Source: Siphonodentalium dalli
Taxonomy: Eukaryota; Mollusca; Scaphopoda; Gadilida; Siphonodentaliidae
NCBI GenBank assembly: GCA_032622095.1
Contig: CP136064.1
Coordinates: 131,943,129-132,007,128, forward strand
DNA: 64,000 nt
Direction: 5' to 3'
Shown piece after piece: positions 11,765 through 24,000 of the stretch; position 1 is the first letter of the stretch, and the number at the start of each line of letters is the position of its first letter. The translations under genes and the position numbers were made by a program. Below the pieces are notes generated by a model. That model saw only the letters and a list, made by a program, of their open reading frames with translations, had not been told where the DNA came from and did no database searches.

Positions 11765-12115
11765 TTCGGGCCATTGATCCCTTCCGGATATACATATACC
11801 CCGCACACGGCCACCATCCACTCCAGATTTGCATATACACCTCATCAATGACAATACAGCCATTCGATGTATACCCATACATCCCAGCCATCGTCGCATA
11901 ACAATTCCCCGTATACATTTACAACACATCCCACCATTACCACAGGCCACTCCCTGTATATCCATACTCCTCGCCAATGACCACCAAGCTATACACCAGA
12001 TATACAAATACACTTTAACCATGACCGTACATTCATTCCATATACTCCTATACACATTATCCATAACCATACAACCACTCCATATTTTTCCATACACCCA
12101 CCCATGAGCATAATG
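11765..12115. repeat. Degenerate tandem array, period about 55 bp
   Basis: Units carry phrases such as ccatgaccgta, cattccatatac and ccgtatacatttac. The same phrases form 7830-8125, so this looks like the other half of one array separated by the HEEADTR element and the LINE. Opposed open frames here are repeat artefacts. Confidence 0.7.
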
Positions 12116-12125
12116 TCAACACGTG

Positions 12126-12174
<49 letters not shown>

Positions 12175-12461
12175 CTGTTTGTATTACATACGTTGTGGGG
12201 ACATTTCTTTAGAAATTCAAACAATACCGTAGTTGTGAGGACCTCGTTATTTCGTAAATATTACAAACTCGGAGGGTACCTTTAACGAAATAACGGCAAT
12301 CTTTGTAACGCATGCGTAGTATCATTTCCGCCTAGTGCGGACGAAAAAATATCAAAAATTTCTAAAAATACAAATTTCCGTCGCCTTAAGGGAAAAAACT
12401 GTTAACATTGTGAGGACATTGTTTTACTATATGAATGTCCTCACAGAGATGGGTTAACACA

Positions 12462-12495
<34 letters not shown>
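12126..12495. repeat. Two CA microsatellites around a small inverted-end element
   Basis: (CA)n runs at about 12128-12171 and 12464-12494 flank about 290 bp. Its ends carry gtggggacatt on the left and aatgtcctcacag on the right, an inverted pair. This layout suggests a short non-autonomous element with CA-rich flanks. No coding sequence is seen. Confidence 0.6.
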
Positions 12496-12497
<2 letters not shown>

Positions 12498-14384
12498 GGC
12501 AACACAGTATGGAGATTATGCGGCCATTATTCTCCTGTTAGCACAAGTTATACATGTTCACTTTCATTGTGTTCTATATATGTGACCTTTTGACATATTG
12601 ACATTTATGATAATATACTTACAATCACACATACTCTAGTGTTAGGAAAAATTAACACCCTTTCGTTGTGGTATATATCATGTCATAGCATCACTCTTTA
12701 GACACACTTCTTGTCAGAGTATTTTAAATTTCCCCCACCCACTCCCGGTGGAAAAAGGCCAATGCCCAATTTTATGGTTTGCATATACAATTTCATCTGG
12801 AGTGGCCGACACCGTGACAACCCGTTAACCCGGATATATCTACATGTATATGTAAGTTACTTTGTTGATTGTTGTTAAACGTATCCGTTCTTACATATAG
12901 CACGGAAGCATTAATTTATTATGCTGTAACGGCAATCAGTAGTTACGTATTGTACTCTTAGTTTAAACAAATGCGACCGAAAACAACTATGGTCGCTGCG
13001 AGAAACGATGGCAATTTCCATACTTTGCACAGGTATCTCGCAGCGAATTTTGATATGTGGTCAGGAAGAGGCCCCAGCACAGATTAAGAATGAAATAAAC
13101 TCGGTACAAATTTTGTCAAGGTTGAGCCCATATTTGTCGTATTTTGATTGGACTATATATAAGGCCGTTAAAATTACCAAATGGGGCAAATGAGAACACG
13201 TTTGATCAGTGACACCGCTTTAGTCTTGTTAACATTATAATACACAATCAGTACCAATCTGCATCGTGGCATTATAGCAGGACCAGTTGTCCATAATTGT
13301 TGAATACGGAAAAGTTTGTCTAAGGCCTGGAAAAATGATGATGCATTGTTTCATATTTATAACGACAGTATGCATTCAAGCTATACAATTATTCAAGAGA
13401 ACTGGTCTGTTTATCCAAGTTAGAACCGAACTAAACACAACAACTTGAAGTTCCGGAACTAACACACATGTTGGTTGGTTCCTATCCTGGCGATATGTTA
13501 TCTCGTTCACAAACATCTGCAAATACTTCATTGGTTTGTACTGTTATACCACTTCACTCCAATTAGTGATGTATCCCACATGCTTTGGTGATGATTTCTT
13601 TTGGAGGATGAAGAAAACTGATACGCAGCACTGTGTGTGAATATAAGATCGAGCGAAACTTTAATAGGGTAATTGGCCGCTATAACATACTCGATTCCAA
13701 TTTGAGCAGCTCTTTGTGCGCACGAGAAAGAGAAAGAGCTCCATGCATGATCATCGGATGGGATTGAAATTCGGTGATAGCAAGTGTATATTATTCGTCC
13801 CAGTTTAAATGGAATGTGTTTTCGGTAACAATCCTTACAGTTCTTAGGAAGGTGCATGGAGTGCCACCGGAATGCTCACAGGATAAACATGGAATTCATT
13901 CTTATTAAGGTATTAATTTTTAAAACGAAATGACCCGTAAGTAATTAGTCAGATATTAATTTAAGTTTATTGTGCCTGGAGTGCGTACTAATATTTTACA
14001 GTGTGCTTCCAAATTCGACAAACTGACATCAAATGTGAATATTATATTAGTCACTTGTAAGTTGAGCTTCCCAGCATGTGACTATACGGGCCTTCGATTT
14101 TGGTGTTTTTGGGGGTAAAGCTCTGCCCACAGAACTTTCTGTCAAAAATAGGAGTCATTCACTTCCCATTGGAACCTTAATGCTTAAGTATTAAACATGT
14201 AATTCGCTCAAATGTACTGGTTGATATGTAGTATACCATTACTGGTTCGAAGTTGTCTGGCCGTTTGGTGGTCTAAAATATGACCGAACGTTGACAATCA
14301 CGGCTAACTTCTGGTCCGAACACAATTTGTTACATTCAGTTTATTTGTGGTATTTAAATACTTTACACGATGTTCCATCGACGT
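12496..14384. other. No gene recognised apart from an uncertain antisense frame
   Basis: Unstructured AT-rich sequence. The only long frame is the unrecognised one at 13528-13857. A short frame at 13008 starts MAISILCTG and runs into a GT, but its phase does not suit the first recognised astacin exon. Confidence 0.45.
13528..13857 (-). other. Unrecognised 109-codon open frame
   Basis: This is the longest open frame in 12500-17400 not caused by a simple repeat. It begins MHLPKNCKDCYRKHIPFK and ends near VKWYNSTNQ. Composition is not low-complexity, but I recognise no domain, splice context or homologous second copy in the window. It may be a decayed transposon piece or chance. Confidence 0.2.
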
Positions 14385-14496
14385 TGAGAGAGAGAGAGAG
14401 AGAGAGAGTTAGAAGAGAGTGTGAGAGAGAGGGAGAGAGAGAGAGAGAAGAGAGAGTGTGAGAGAGATAAGTGAGAGAGAGAAAGAGAGAGAAGAA

Positions 14497-14547
<51 letters not shown>

Positions 14548-14572
14548 AGAGAGAGAGCGAAGAGAGAGACGT
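14385..14572. repeat. (GA)n microsatellite with a GT insert
   Basis: About 190 bp of imperfect GA repeats, with a (GT)n block near 14498-14511. The opposed open frames rich in Arg/Glu and Ser/Leu are artefacts of the repeat. Confidence 0.95.
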
Positions 14573-15131
14573 AAAATCGATAAATGGGCGAATTTAAAAA
14601 ATGAAGCCAATACAGACCATCTGCACTTACGCATAATAACTATGTATGCACGTAGAGCATTTGCGTTGCCGCGAACATTGTATTACGCACTTACTTAATT
14701 GCTCAAATTAAACACTTTTTATGGTATCCTTTATGTAGAATTGTAATTGTGGTAAATGTTATAACAACTAATATAGCCGTCTTCGCATACAATTACAACG
14801 AAAACGCAACAAGATGTTTGTTACATGTATGTGCGTTACCATATCCGTCCTCCCCAAAGTGAATCCTTCCAATTACTGCGTATATTTAGCTGTGCACTCC
14901 CACACTCACTTGACCTAAGCTTAGTTTAATGTTTATAAGAAAGTGATATACAAGACTACAGTACTATAGGGCACACGTTTTAACAACGTTGTAATAAGCG
15001 GAACTTGTCATACATACATGTCATACATGTATTACATGCCGGTACTCATGTTTTTATCGTGCCACATTGTCAAATAATCCGGTTCTTAAATATGCATTAC
15101 TCTATACTGATATATACACTCCAAGAAATAT
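14573..15131. other. No gene recognised
   Basis: AT-rich sequence with no exon, RNA gene or repeat that I can support. Confidence 0.5.
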
Positions 15132-16414
15132 TTGGTTCCAATTACCCTCTCCTGTAATTACCCTCTCCTGTAATTACCCTCTCCTGTAATGTAATTACCC
15201 TCTCCTGTAATTAACCTCTCCTGTAATTACCCTCTCCTGTAATTACCCTCTCCTGTAATGTAATTACCCTCTCCTGTAATTACCCTCTCCTGTAATTACC
15301 CTCTCCTGTAATTACCCTCTCCTGTAATGTAATTACCCTCTCCTGTAATTACCCTCTCCTGTAATGTAATTACCCTCTCCTGTAATGTAATTACCATCTC
15401 CTGTAATATCCCTCTCCTGTAATTACCCTATCCTGTAATTACCCTCTCCTGTAATGTAATTACCCTCTCCTGTAGTGTAATTACCCTCTCCTGTAATTTC
15501 CCTCTCCTGTAATTACCCTCTCCTGTAATGTAATTACCCTCTCCTGTAATGTAATTACCCTCTCCTGTAATTACCCTCTCCTGTAATTACCCTCTCCTGT
15601 AATTACCCTCTCCTGTAATGTAATTACCCTCTCCTGTAATGTAATTACCCTCTCCTGTAATGTAATTACCCTCTCCTGTAATTACCCTCTCCTGTAATGT
15701 AATTACCCTCTCCTGTAATTACCCTCTCCTGTAATGTAATTACCCTCTCCTGTAATTACCCTCTCCTGTAATGTAATTACCCTCTCCTGTAATTACCCTC
15801 TCCTGTAATTACCCTCTCCTGTAATTACCCTCTCCTGTAATTACCCTCTCCTGTAATGTAATTACCCTATCCTGTAATTTCCCTCTCCTGTAATTACCCT
15901 CTCCTGTAATTACCCTCTCCTGTGATGTAATTACCCTCTCCTGTAATTACCCTCTCCTGTAGTGTAATTACCCTCTCCTGTAATTTCCCTCTCCTGTAAT
16001 TACCCTCTCCTGTAATGTAATTACCCTCTCCTGTAATGTAATTACCCTCTCCTGTAATTACCCTCTCCTGTAATTACCCTCTCCTGTAATTACCCTCTCC
16101 TGTAATGTAATTACCCTCTCCTGTAATGTAATTACCCTCTCCAGTAATGTAATTACCCTCTCCTGTAATTACCCTCTCCTGTAATTACCCTCTCCTGTAA
16201 TGTAATTACCCTCTCCTGTAATTACCCTCTCCTGTAATTACCCTCTCCTGTAATGTAATTACCCTCTCCTGTAATTACCCTCTCCTGTAATTACCCTCTC
16301 CTGTAATTACCCTCTCCTGTAATTACCCTCTCCTGTAATTACTCTCTCCTGTAATGTAATTACCCTCTCCTGTAATTACCCTCTCCTGTAATTACCCTCT
16401 CCTGTAATTGGAAC
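15132..16414. repeat. Minisatellite of a 16-bp unit (attaccctctcctgta), roughly 70 copies
   Basis: The unit taattaccctctcctg repeats for about 1.27 kb, with a frequent 21-bp variant carrying an extra gtaat and a few point variants (accctatcc, accatctcc, tttccctc). The array is bounded by ttggttccaatta at 15132-15144 and taattggaac at 16405-16414, which are inverted complements. Similar variant blocks recur (around 15480-15660 and 15960-16120), pointing to segmental duplication within the array. Confidence 0.97.
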
Positions 16415-17473
16415 AAAAGTTTAGAACTGCATGGTTATGGTGTAAGGACCAATCGAAACCAACACAAAGTGACATAATCAAATGGTTCAGCTCTAGAAAA
16501 TGGAACTAAACAGTTCCTTTGGGTTCACTAAATGCCTGCTTGGAAACAACAATGAGTGCTTCTGGAGACATTGTGATGTGATACTAATATTATGTTACAT
16601 TTATATTAGTACGTTTGAGATGTTGTGGTTTCGGGACGTTCTATTAGTTCGTAAATACGTTAAACTGTTTAAAATTTATACCACACGAAGTTTGTTCACC
16701 GAATAGACCATGACGACGTTCTGATGTCCGAAGGAAATGTCGAATTATATTTATTAAGTTGTTGTTCCATACTTTGTTTCTCCTAGCTGTGATATGACAA
16801 TTAAAGTTACACCGGGCCCACAAGCAATCAAATAATTATTGTCTAAATATGAATGTATAACAGTCTAAGCATCCTGAGTTTTGTAAATTATTGCTCAAAA
16901 TTTGAGTGTTCGAACTTCCATACATAATCTTTTTGACGATAACAATTGCGATATTTCGACAAAACATGAGATTATCAAACGCAGGAAAATAGACGTCCTT
17001 TTATTACCTTCGACGAAATTTTTATTGTGAATATTTTAGCAATTGCATGTTTGTCAAAATATTAATTCTGCTTTCATTAGTGCATAATGATCAGAACAGT
17101 GATACAATCATATGGTTCGCAAAGGCATATAATTCGACCGTATGATATATAGTCTGTATGAAGAAAGGCAATTCGTAAACATATCTATTTTCGGAATAAT
17201 CAGTTGAATGATAACATAACAATAAGCAAAATATATAAGGAATTTAATGTCACAGAAAAAGCCCTAATGAGTTCATGGACAAATAACAATATTTCTGATG
17301 AACTGAACAAGGATAATGATATCATATCATTGACCAACCAAAGTAATCAGTATATCTCACTTATTATAGTATCGTGTTAAAGGGACGCACGGCATTCAAA
17401 GTGGGTTCATGCAAAATAAATTAAATTTTATAAAAGTCTGTAAAACAACTATAATCAACAAGTTCATGTGAAA
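16415..17473. other. No gene recognised
   Basis: Upstream flank of the astacin gene. I found no convincing first exon or promoter here. The 68-codon frame at 16500 has no recognisable domain. Confidence 0.45.
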
Positions 17474-17838
17474 ATAGATACCCAATTATCATCATCTCAT
17501 TCACTATGTATAGATACCCAATTATCATCATCTCATTCACTATGTATAGATACCCAATTATCATCATATCATTCACTATGTATAGATACCCAATTATCAT
17601 CATCTCATTCACTATGTATAGATACCCAATTATCATCATCTCATTCACTATGTATAGATACCCAATTATCATCATCTCATTCACTATGTATAGATACCCA
17701 ATTATCATCATATCATTCACTATGTAAAGATACCCAATTATCATCATCTCATTCACTATGTATAGATACCAAATTATCATCATCTCATTCACTATGTATA
17801 TATACCCAATTATCATCATCTCATTCACTATGTATAGT
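17474..17838. repeat. 36-bp tandem repeat, ten copies
   Basis: Ten head-to-tail copies of a 36-bp unit starting atagatacccaattatcatc and ending cattcactatgt, with only a few point variants. Because 36 is a multiple of three and the unit lacks stops, frames stay open on both strands. Those frames are not genes. The array ends about 80 bp before the first recognised astacin exon. Confidence 0.97.
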
Positions 17839-17918
17839 GTATGTGTTATTTTATATGTGGGAGATCCCAATAAAGTATGTTTAACATATAGAACATATGT
17901 GAATATTTATCATTTTAG

Positions 17919-18072
17919 CTGACCATCCTTATCCAGGTGGTACATTGCCAGTTCATGGCACAGGATTTGCAACAGTTCGGGACTCTCCCTGGAGGATTCC
18001 ATGGTTTACAACAAGATTATACCAACAAGACGATAGATGAAATTCTAACCAAGAAGATGGGTGGCATACATG
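17919..18072 (+). CDS. Astacin gene, exon with signal-peptide end and start of propeptide
   Basis: The acceptor is ttttag at 17913-17918 and the donor is gt at 18073. It encodes 51 residues starting LTILIQVVHCQF, which looks like the hydrophobic end of a signal peptide with cleavage near HC/Q, then a polar propeptide ending KKMGGIH. An in-frame TAG sits directly before the exon, so the initiator Met must be in an earlier phase-0 exon. The 36-bp tandem array ends only about 80 bp upstream. Alternative acceptors exist a few codons downstream (after atccag or ttgccag) and would shorten the exon in frame. Confidence 0.8.
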
Positions 18073-21000
18073 GTAATAATACCTTAGTCTCTTTAATACA
18101 GAGTTAATCCCATTTCATACAATTCCTATATACACTGAAACGGTTCAGTATTCGTTGTATGGCGATTTCAGAACTTCAGATACCAAGGTCTCTATTTTAA
18201 GAAGTATTATTTTTTGTGAACTTATTATAGATAAACAGCTGAAAACAAACAGTGACGATACTAGAGATCTTCGTTTGTGCATGCGGTGCACAATTACAAC
18301 CCTTAGCCATATCCAAATTCTCAACGTATGATTAACTGCAAATAGACGCCCTTCGATTGGACGTTTGCAATTGATATATCAAGCTTTCCAACTGTTGGGA
18401 ATATCCAACCAGATACACCCACTGTGGTTTGATTATGGCTGCTTGATTCCAAATATTTGACCACATGTAAGAATATAATAATTATTCGACATTTGCATAG
18501 CCTAAAAACTACAAAATCCACAATGAATGCTGGTTGAATAATCATACTCTAATTTTGGTCCGAAGTTTCCAACTGTTGTTCCCAGACAGGACATGAATGT
18601 TGACCGAAGATGGACGTGTATGGGGTTAACACACACCAATCCCTTCTACAATATTAATGCCATATATATAATCTATATACCAATATCTAAGCTTTGGGGG
18701 AGAGTCGCACATGACATGTTTTATTCTTTTGTTCACAGGCGTAGCAAATAAGATGATGGATCCTAGTGGAAAGATTTTAGCCGAGCTAGACATGATGCTT
18801 ACTCCATCGCAATACAACATGCTCTACCACAGACCCGGGTAAAGATCACTGTCCAATATTACTATATATTATAGCTCACGTGACTTCTGATTGGTTGTAC
18901 ACTGAAACACTATTTTCCGATAGTATCCTCGTAGGAGTCCTACTCACATACTATTCCTAAATACACGGCCCATCTGAATATATACCGCGAACAGTACTTG
19001 TTGCAATGTCGGCATATCTTCAGAATTATTGATTAATGTTATTCATCTCCGAATAGTTTGCCTGTTTAGTTTGGCAAGCGGCAGCGCTAATTTTTGATTG
19101 AACTGTATAAATTTCTTCTCCATTCTCATCGAAATCAACAATTTAGGCTATCAATGTTTTTGCAGAAATGTCTTTGACGTCTTTGTTACGACGGATTTAA
19201 AGAAATAAAGGCATGAATCACGAAAATATTATGTTCGTTGTAACTATTACCACATCTGTACTCCCCTGTCATCGCTAAAAGCTTGCCGTAATATCTGAGA
19301 CCTATTTCTAAAATTCTTGGAAAACGTACATGTGACAATATCAGACACAGACATTATGTGAGAATTTGTTACACCAGTTCTAAATATAATACATAACACA
19401 TGACTTGTTGACTATACTAAAATAGTGATCCTGTGGATCTCGGATCACTATTTTGACACAGTATAATATATTCACCGTCAATATTAGAACCCATGTTCAG
19501 ACTGATACACGCTTTCCAACTCTCGACGAAGGGCTTCCTTTTAATGGGTGTCGCCGTAGCCGAGGTGGTTGGGTCGTGGATAAGATCATCTCAGTTTGGG
19601 CTAGACGAGGTTGGCGCGGGTTTTCATGCTTGATCCGAGTAGAGGGACTTATCAATGTGCCATTCTGATCGATACATGGCCATTTCGATAAGAGATGGAA
19701 ATTTATTCAAGCACATTTGAAACACTCAACTATAGCGAGTCCGCGCCTCCATAGATCTGATATTATAGACAGAATGAGAGAAAAGAAAAGACTGATTATA
19801 AAGAAAGACTCAAGCTAAAGACTTATTGAACTCATAGAAATTAACACATCAAAGCTACAAAGCGTTCCCCATTTAGAAAACAGCATGCCCTTATAAACAA
19901 CACCCTGGTAAACCATCGTGAAAACACGCTTGTATTTTACCAGAGTGAAATACAAGAGTGAGTGGAACAGCTAATTTTACTCTGGTAAAATACATCTTGT
20001 GAATGGTCACCAAATTATACGCACGCATGATATGATGTAGACACACCTATGTTGTTTTACTCTTGTAAAAAAATTAATGTTCCCATCCATGTGTTTTACC
20101 AAGGTATTATATCGGGATGTAATTATGTATGTGGTGGTTCTACTGGAGTAATTATACCAGAGTAATTGACCTCGATAAATTAACCACGGTTGTACTAAGG
20201 TACGCTAACAAATCAGTTACATATAATGTACTATTGTGAAATAGAGTTATTGCTCATGCCCTTGTAAAATCACTATCAGTGGCCTATACTATAGAATTAC
20301 AATTGCCGTGTTTCTCCACGTGGACAAACTGTCGAATACTATGGATACGATAATTTACAAGTGTGTGCGACTCCCCGTCATTTACAGGAACAGACAAAAT
20401 CCAGTACTATGGATCTTCGTTTTCTACGCGTGGAGGCGAACGCTTGTTAAATGGGTAAAGGGAACTTACTCTAATATTATACATAAATGGATATAGTAAT
20501 GCCTATATATATTTGAGTAATTTGGCGAGTGGTTTAGTGGATGTATAAAGTCAATGTTATGATAGGCAATGGGGAACACGAAAACTATAATCAGGTCGGG
20601 CACACATCCAAAACGGTCTACGTAGCTCGTTTTGTCTACTGTAGCCCGATTGAGCTACGTTTTTAATGTGATTTACACGCCTCCTGCGATTATCGCCATA
20701 CCACGAAAAAAGCGCATTTCAAATTTTGGTTCATTAGTTGTGTACAACTATCACGTCTACAAAGAAGCAAAAAACTCAACGACTCACCACGGCTTTAATA
20801 CCTTTTGAGCGATTCAAAATCAATTTGTTTTGGTCAATTTACCATGAAAAACAATAAGAAATGATCGTCAAAATCTCTTGATCGAAATGTAAATCTTCAT
20901 CAAATCTGAGGTAGTTCCGGTCGAAATTGTGTTCGCAAATATCCGTGTGCAGGCGATACTCTGATTGGTTGCATTTAGCCGGGGATTAATGGTACATTCT

Positions 21001-24000
21001 TAATGGGATTTCAGTGTAACATCTATCTGTTGAAATGTACGGAACGACAAATGGACAACCATATTTGTATAACTGTAATGTTACACGAGGTGCTTCCAAA
21101 TTTCAAAGAAAAATTGTGAATCGTGTTTCCGTAGTTGCCTTCTCTGAATCGCGGTCGCCAAACATTTAACAAATAGTCGTCTCCGAGTGAAGCTGTTCGC
21201 TTTATCCAATCAGGTAAGCCACATAAACGGACGTTCTTGACCTTCAAAAATAAATATCCTGCAAAAACAAATGGATTTTTTCCTACTTTTTATGGCAAAA
21301 TCTGATATTTTCGGGAAAGTCACTACCAAACGCTAACAGGTCTTAATTAAAACATCGTTAATTGCGCCTAAGGCTAAGCCGTGGTGAGTCGTTGAGTTTT
21401 TTGCTTCTTTGTAGACGCAATAGTCGTACACAACTAATAAACGAAAATTCGAAATGCGCTTTTCTCGTGGTATGACGATAATCGATGGAGGTGTGTAAAT
21501 CACATTCAAATCGTAGCTCAATCGGGCTACAGTAGACAAAACGAGCTACGTAGACCATTTTGGATGTGTGCCCGACCGGTAATCCCAATGGCACAAGCAT
21601 CGCGAAAATACACAAACGATTACAACATTTTACGCTGAACACAAGTACAAAATATCGTAAGCGAAAACGCTCTTTATATGAGATATGTTTTATTGACCAA
21701 CATAATAGAAGACAATATATAGCTTTTCATGACTTTCCTTGTATTTACATGGTTCATGGCCAAATATATTTAACGATGTATGTACGAACACAAAGGGATA
21801 GAGACGGATAGAGTGATCACAAATAAACCCCATCGACAGCAGAACCCTACACATGGTGATAATAGTGTCAGATTGAGCAGGGAAATTTTAACTGGTTGTC
21901 GTATACGTAAGATTTCGATACATGTACAATGTAATTGAAAACAAACAGAATTGCCGGAGATAATAGACTGATAAAAATATTTCCAAGTTAAAAGGGTGAA
22001 AATATATATTTCAAGTATATTTTCCAAAGGGTCGGTGTAACTTTTTGTTTAAGTAGAAACTTAGATTTAACAACCAAAATTACACTGAATGTAGGAAAAC
22101 ATCATACTAGTAGTATAAATTATAATTTTCAGTTACATTAGCTGGAAAATTTAGTCATTGTAATGATTATAACCTATTCTCCAGTCTTAATTTTTAAATT
22201 CAGTGCCATTTTCTACCATGGAATCGCGGTAACATTCACGTATAAGGACTTCGCTGCCAGAGTACACCTCCTCCCTGAACCAGAAAACTATATTTGCACC
22301 CCATTCGGTTGAAATTCTGCAATGGTTACTCAAGATTTCCAACTGTTAGAAATCCCCAAACCAACAATTCCAACCGATCGAAACTTCTGAACTAATTTCC
22401 ATTTACCCCATAAATCAATCATCACTAACTTTGGGACGAAGATTATTGTGATGCGCCAACACCCATTGAACGTCCCTGCGTGACATTCCCAATTGTTGAG
22501 TATTTTGATGAGAATCGCCCCCGTCACAACATAATTTATGTGCAAGCCCTTATTTATCAAAGCCAATTTGTCTATGTTTATGAAGCCCATCTCAAAATAT
22601 ATCTATCTACGCACATGCGTAATTTGAACCCATCATCTCAATATGACTACGATTTTATTGACCCGGTGAAACTTCGCACGTCGAGAAAGGGTTAATGCAT
22701 GAGTGCGCAATACCCAAAGCGATAATCCGACATATCGACATTCGCACGAGTTTCATTGCGGTGACAACCACTAATTCAGCCTCGTATACTTGTAATGTTA
22801 ACACCGTGTTCTACCCGATTTGTGTTATGTCTGTACTATGGAACTCCCTAAGTTGGTAATTTATCAGCCCGTCAAGCGAGTTGTTGTTTTTCCCCAAGTT
22901 AGACAATTCGAGTACTATATAATAACAAAAAGATGCAGCGTTGGGATACTCCAAACACCACAAAAACCGAGCAGCTTGCTGCTGAAATGAATCCCAGTTA
23001 CAGAATGGCTCTCCCAGAACATTATATAAGTCAGTTCACAACGATGTATGGTGTGAAAAAGGGTAATCGCCTATTGTTAAATTCCAATATCCAATGCAAG
23101 GAATTTACAAGAACACAATTGCTCGAGTGCTATAGAACACAAGTCTAGCTTTACAAGACTGGGAAATTACCGACTAACGCTGTCCACGTGGAGAAACACG
23201 GCAATTGTAATTCTATAGTATATAGGCCCCTGGTGAGAGGCCGGTATACCATGGTTTACCATATTCTATTCTGATAAAATGTTATCAAGTCAGATAAACA
23301 ATGATATACTCCGGTAAAAACCATGTACAAGGGACACAAAGGCATGGTGATGGTACCCCACTTACATTATACTCTGGTGAATCCTGGTGTAGTACCATTA
23401 CATACAAACATTAACATGGGAGCATATTGACCCGCAATTTTGAAATTGATTTGACTCCACCTTGCAGAGGACTTTAATATACAAAAACCAAAACCACCTA
23501 AATTATTGTCCCTGGTTGAAATTCATACTATCAGTCCCCATATATATTACTTGTATATTATCGTATGGCATTACCCCACCTCATTCGAAATCAAAGGATG
23601 TGTTATTAGCTGTCACATAACATTATTACTAGGGAATGCAGAACTCTGTTCTTCACAAAATCCATTTCTGACTGGATCCTCCCATATAAAAAAAAACACC
23701 ATGGTTATAGTGCCACGTTTTGAAGTACCAGATGACTTTTGAAGTCAAGCATTTTTCAAGGAGTTTTTTTTCTCTCGAAGAAATCTATATTGACTAAATA
23801 ACGGATATATTAAGAAATGAAAAAATAATACAAACATTCAAAGATTAGCGCTTTTTTTCAAAAGTGATTTTTTACTACAGTATATGTTCATATTTACATG
23901 GGTTTTACCCATGCATGTCCTGTTTCACCAGGTTTCAAAAACATTTACGAGAGTGGGGTACACCATGCCTTTACTTGGAATTTATAAGGGTATGTTCTAT

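Noticed and set aside
13008-13193. First coding exon of the astacin gene (MAISILCTG)
   Set aside because: It looks like a signal-peptide start, but the GT after it leaves phase 1 while the next exon needs phase 0.
14341-14698. Arg/Glu-rich and Ser/Leu-rich frames
   Set aside because: They are translations of a GA microsatellite.
15132-17838. CRISPR-like direct repeats
   Set aside because: The units abut without unique spacers, so these are minisatellites in a eukaryotic sequence.
17421-17884. Long opposed open frames of 138 and 149 codons
   Set aside because: Both are produced by the 36-bp array, whose unit is a multiple of three and has no stops in several frames.
18321-18545. Antisense gene in intron 1
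   Set aside because: A short AT-driven frame without domain or conservation evidence.
19547-19655. A functional tRNA gene
   Set aside because: The B box is degraded and the stems do not close, so a SINE-like relic fits better.
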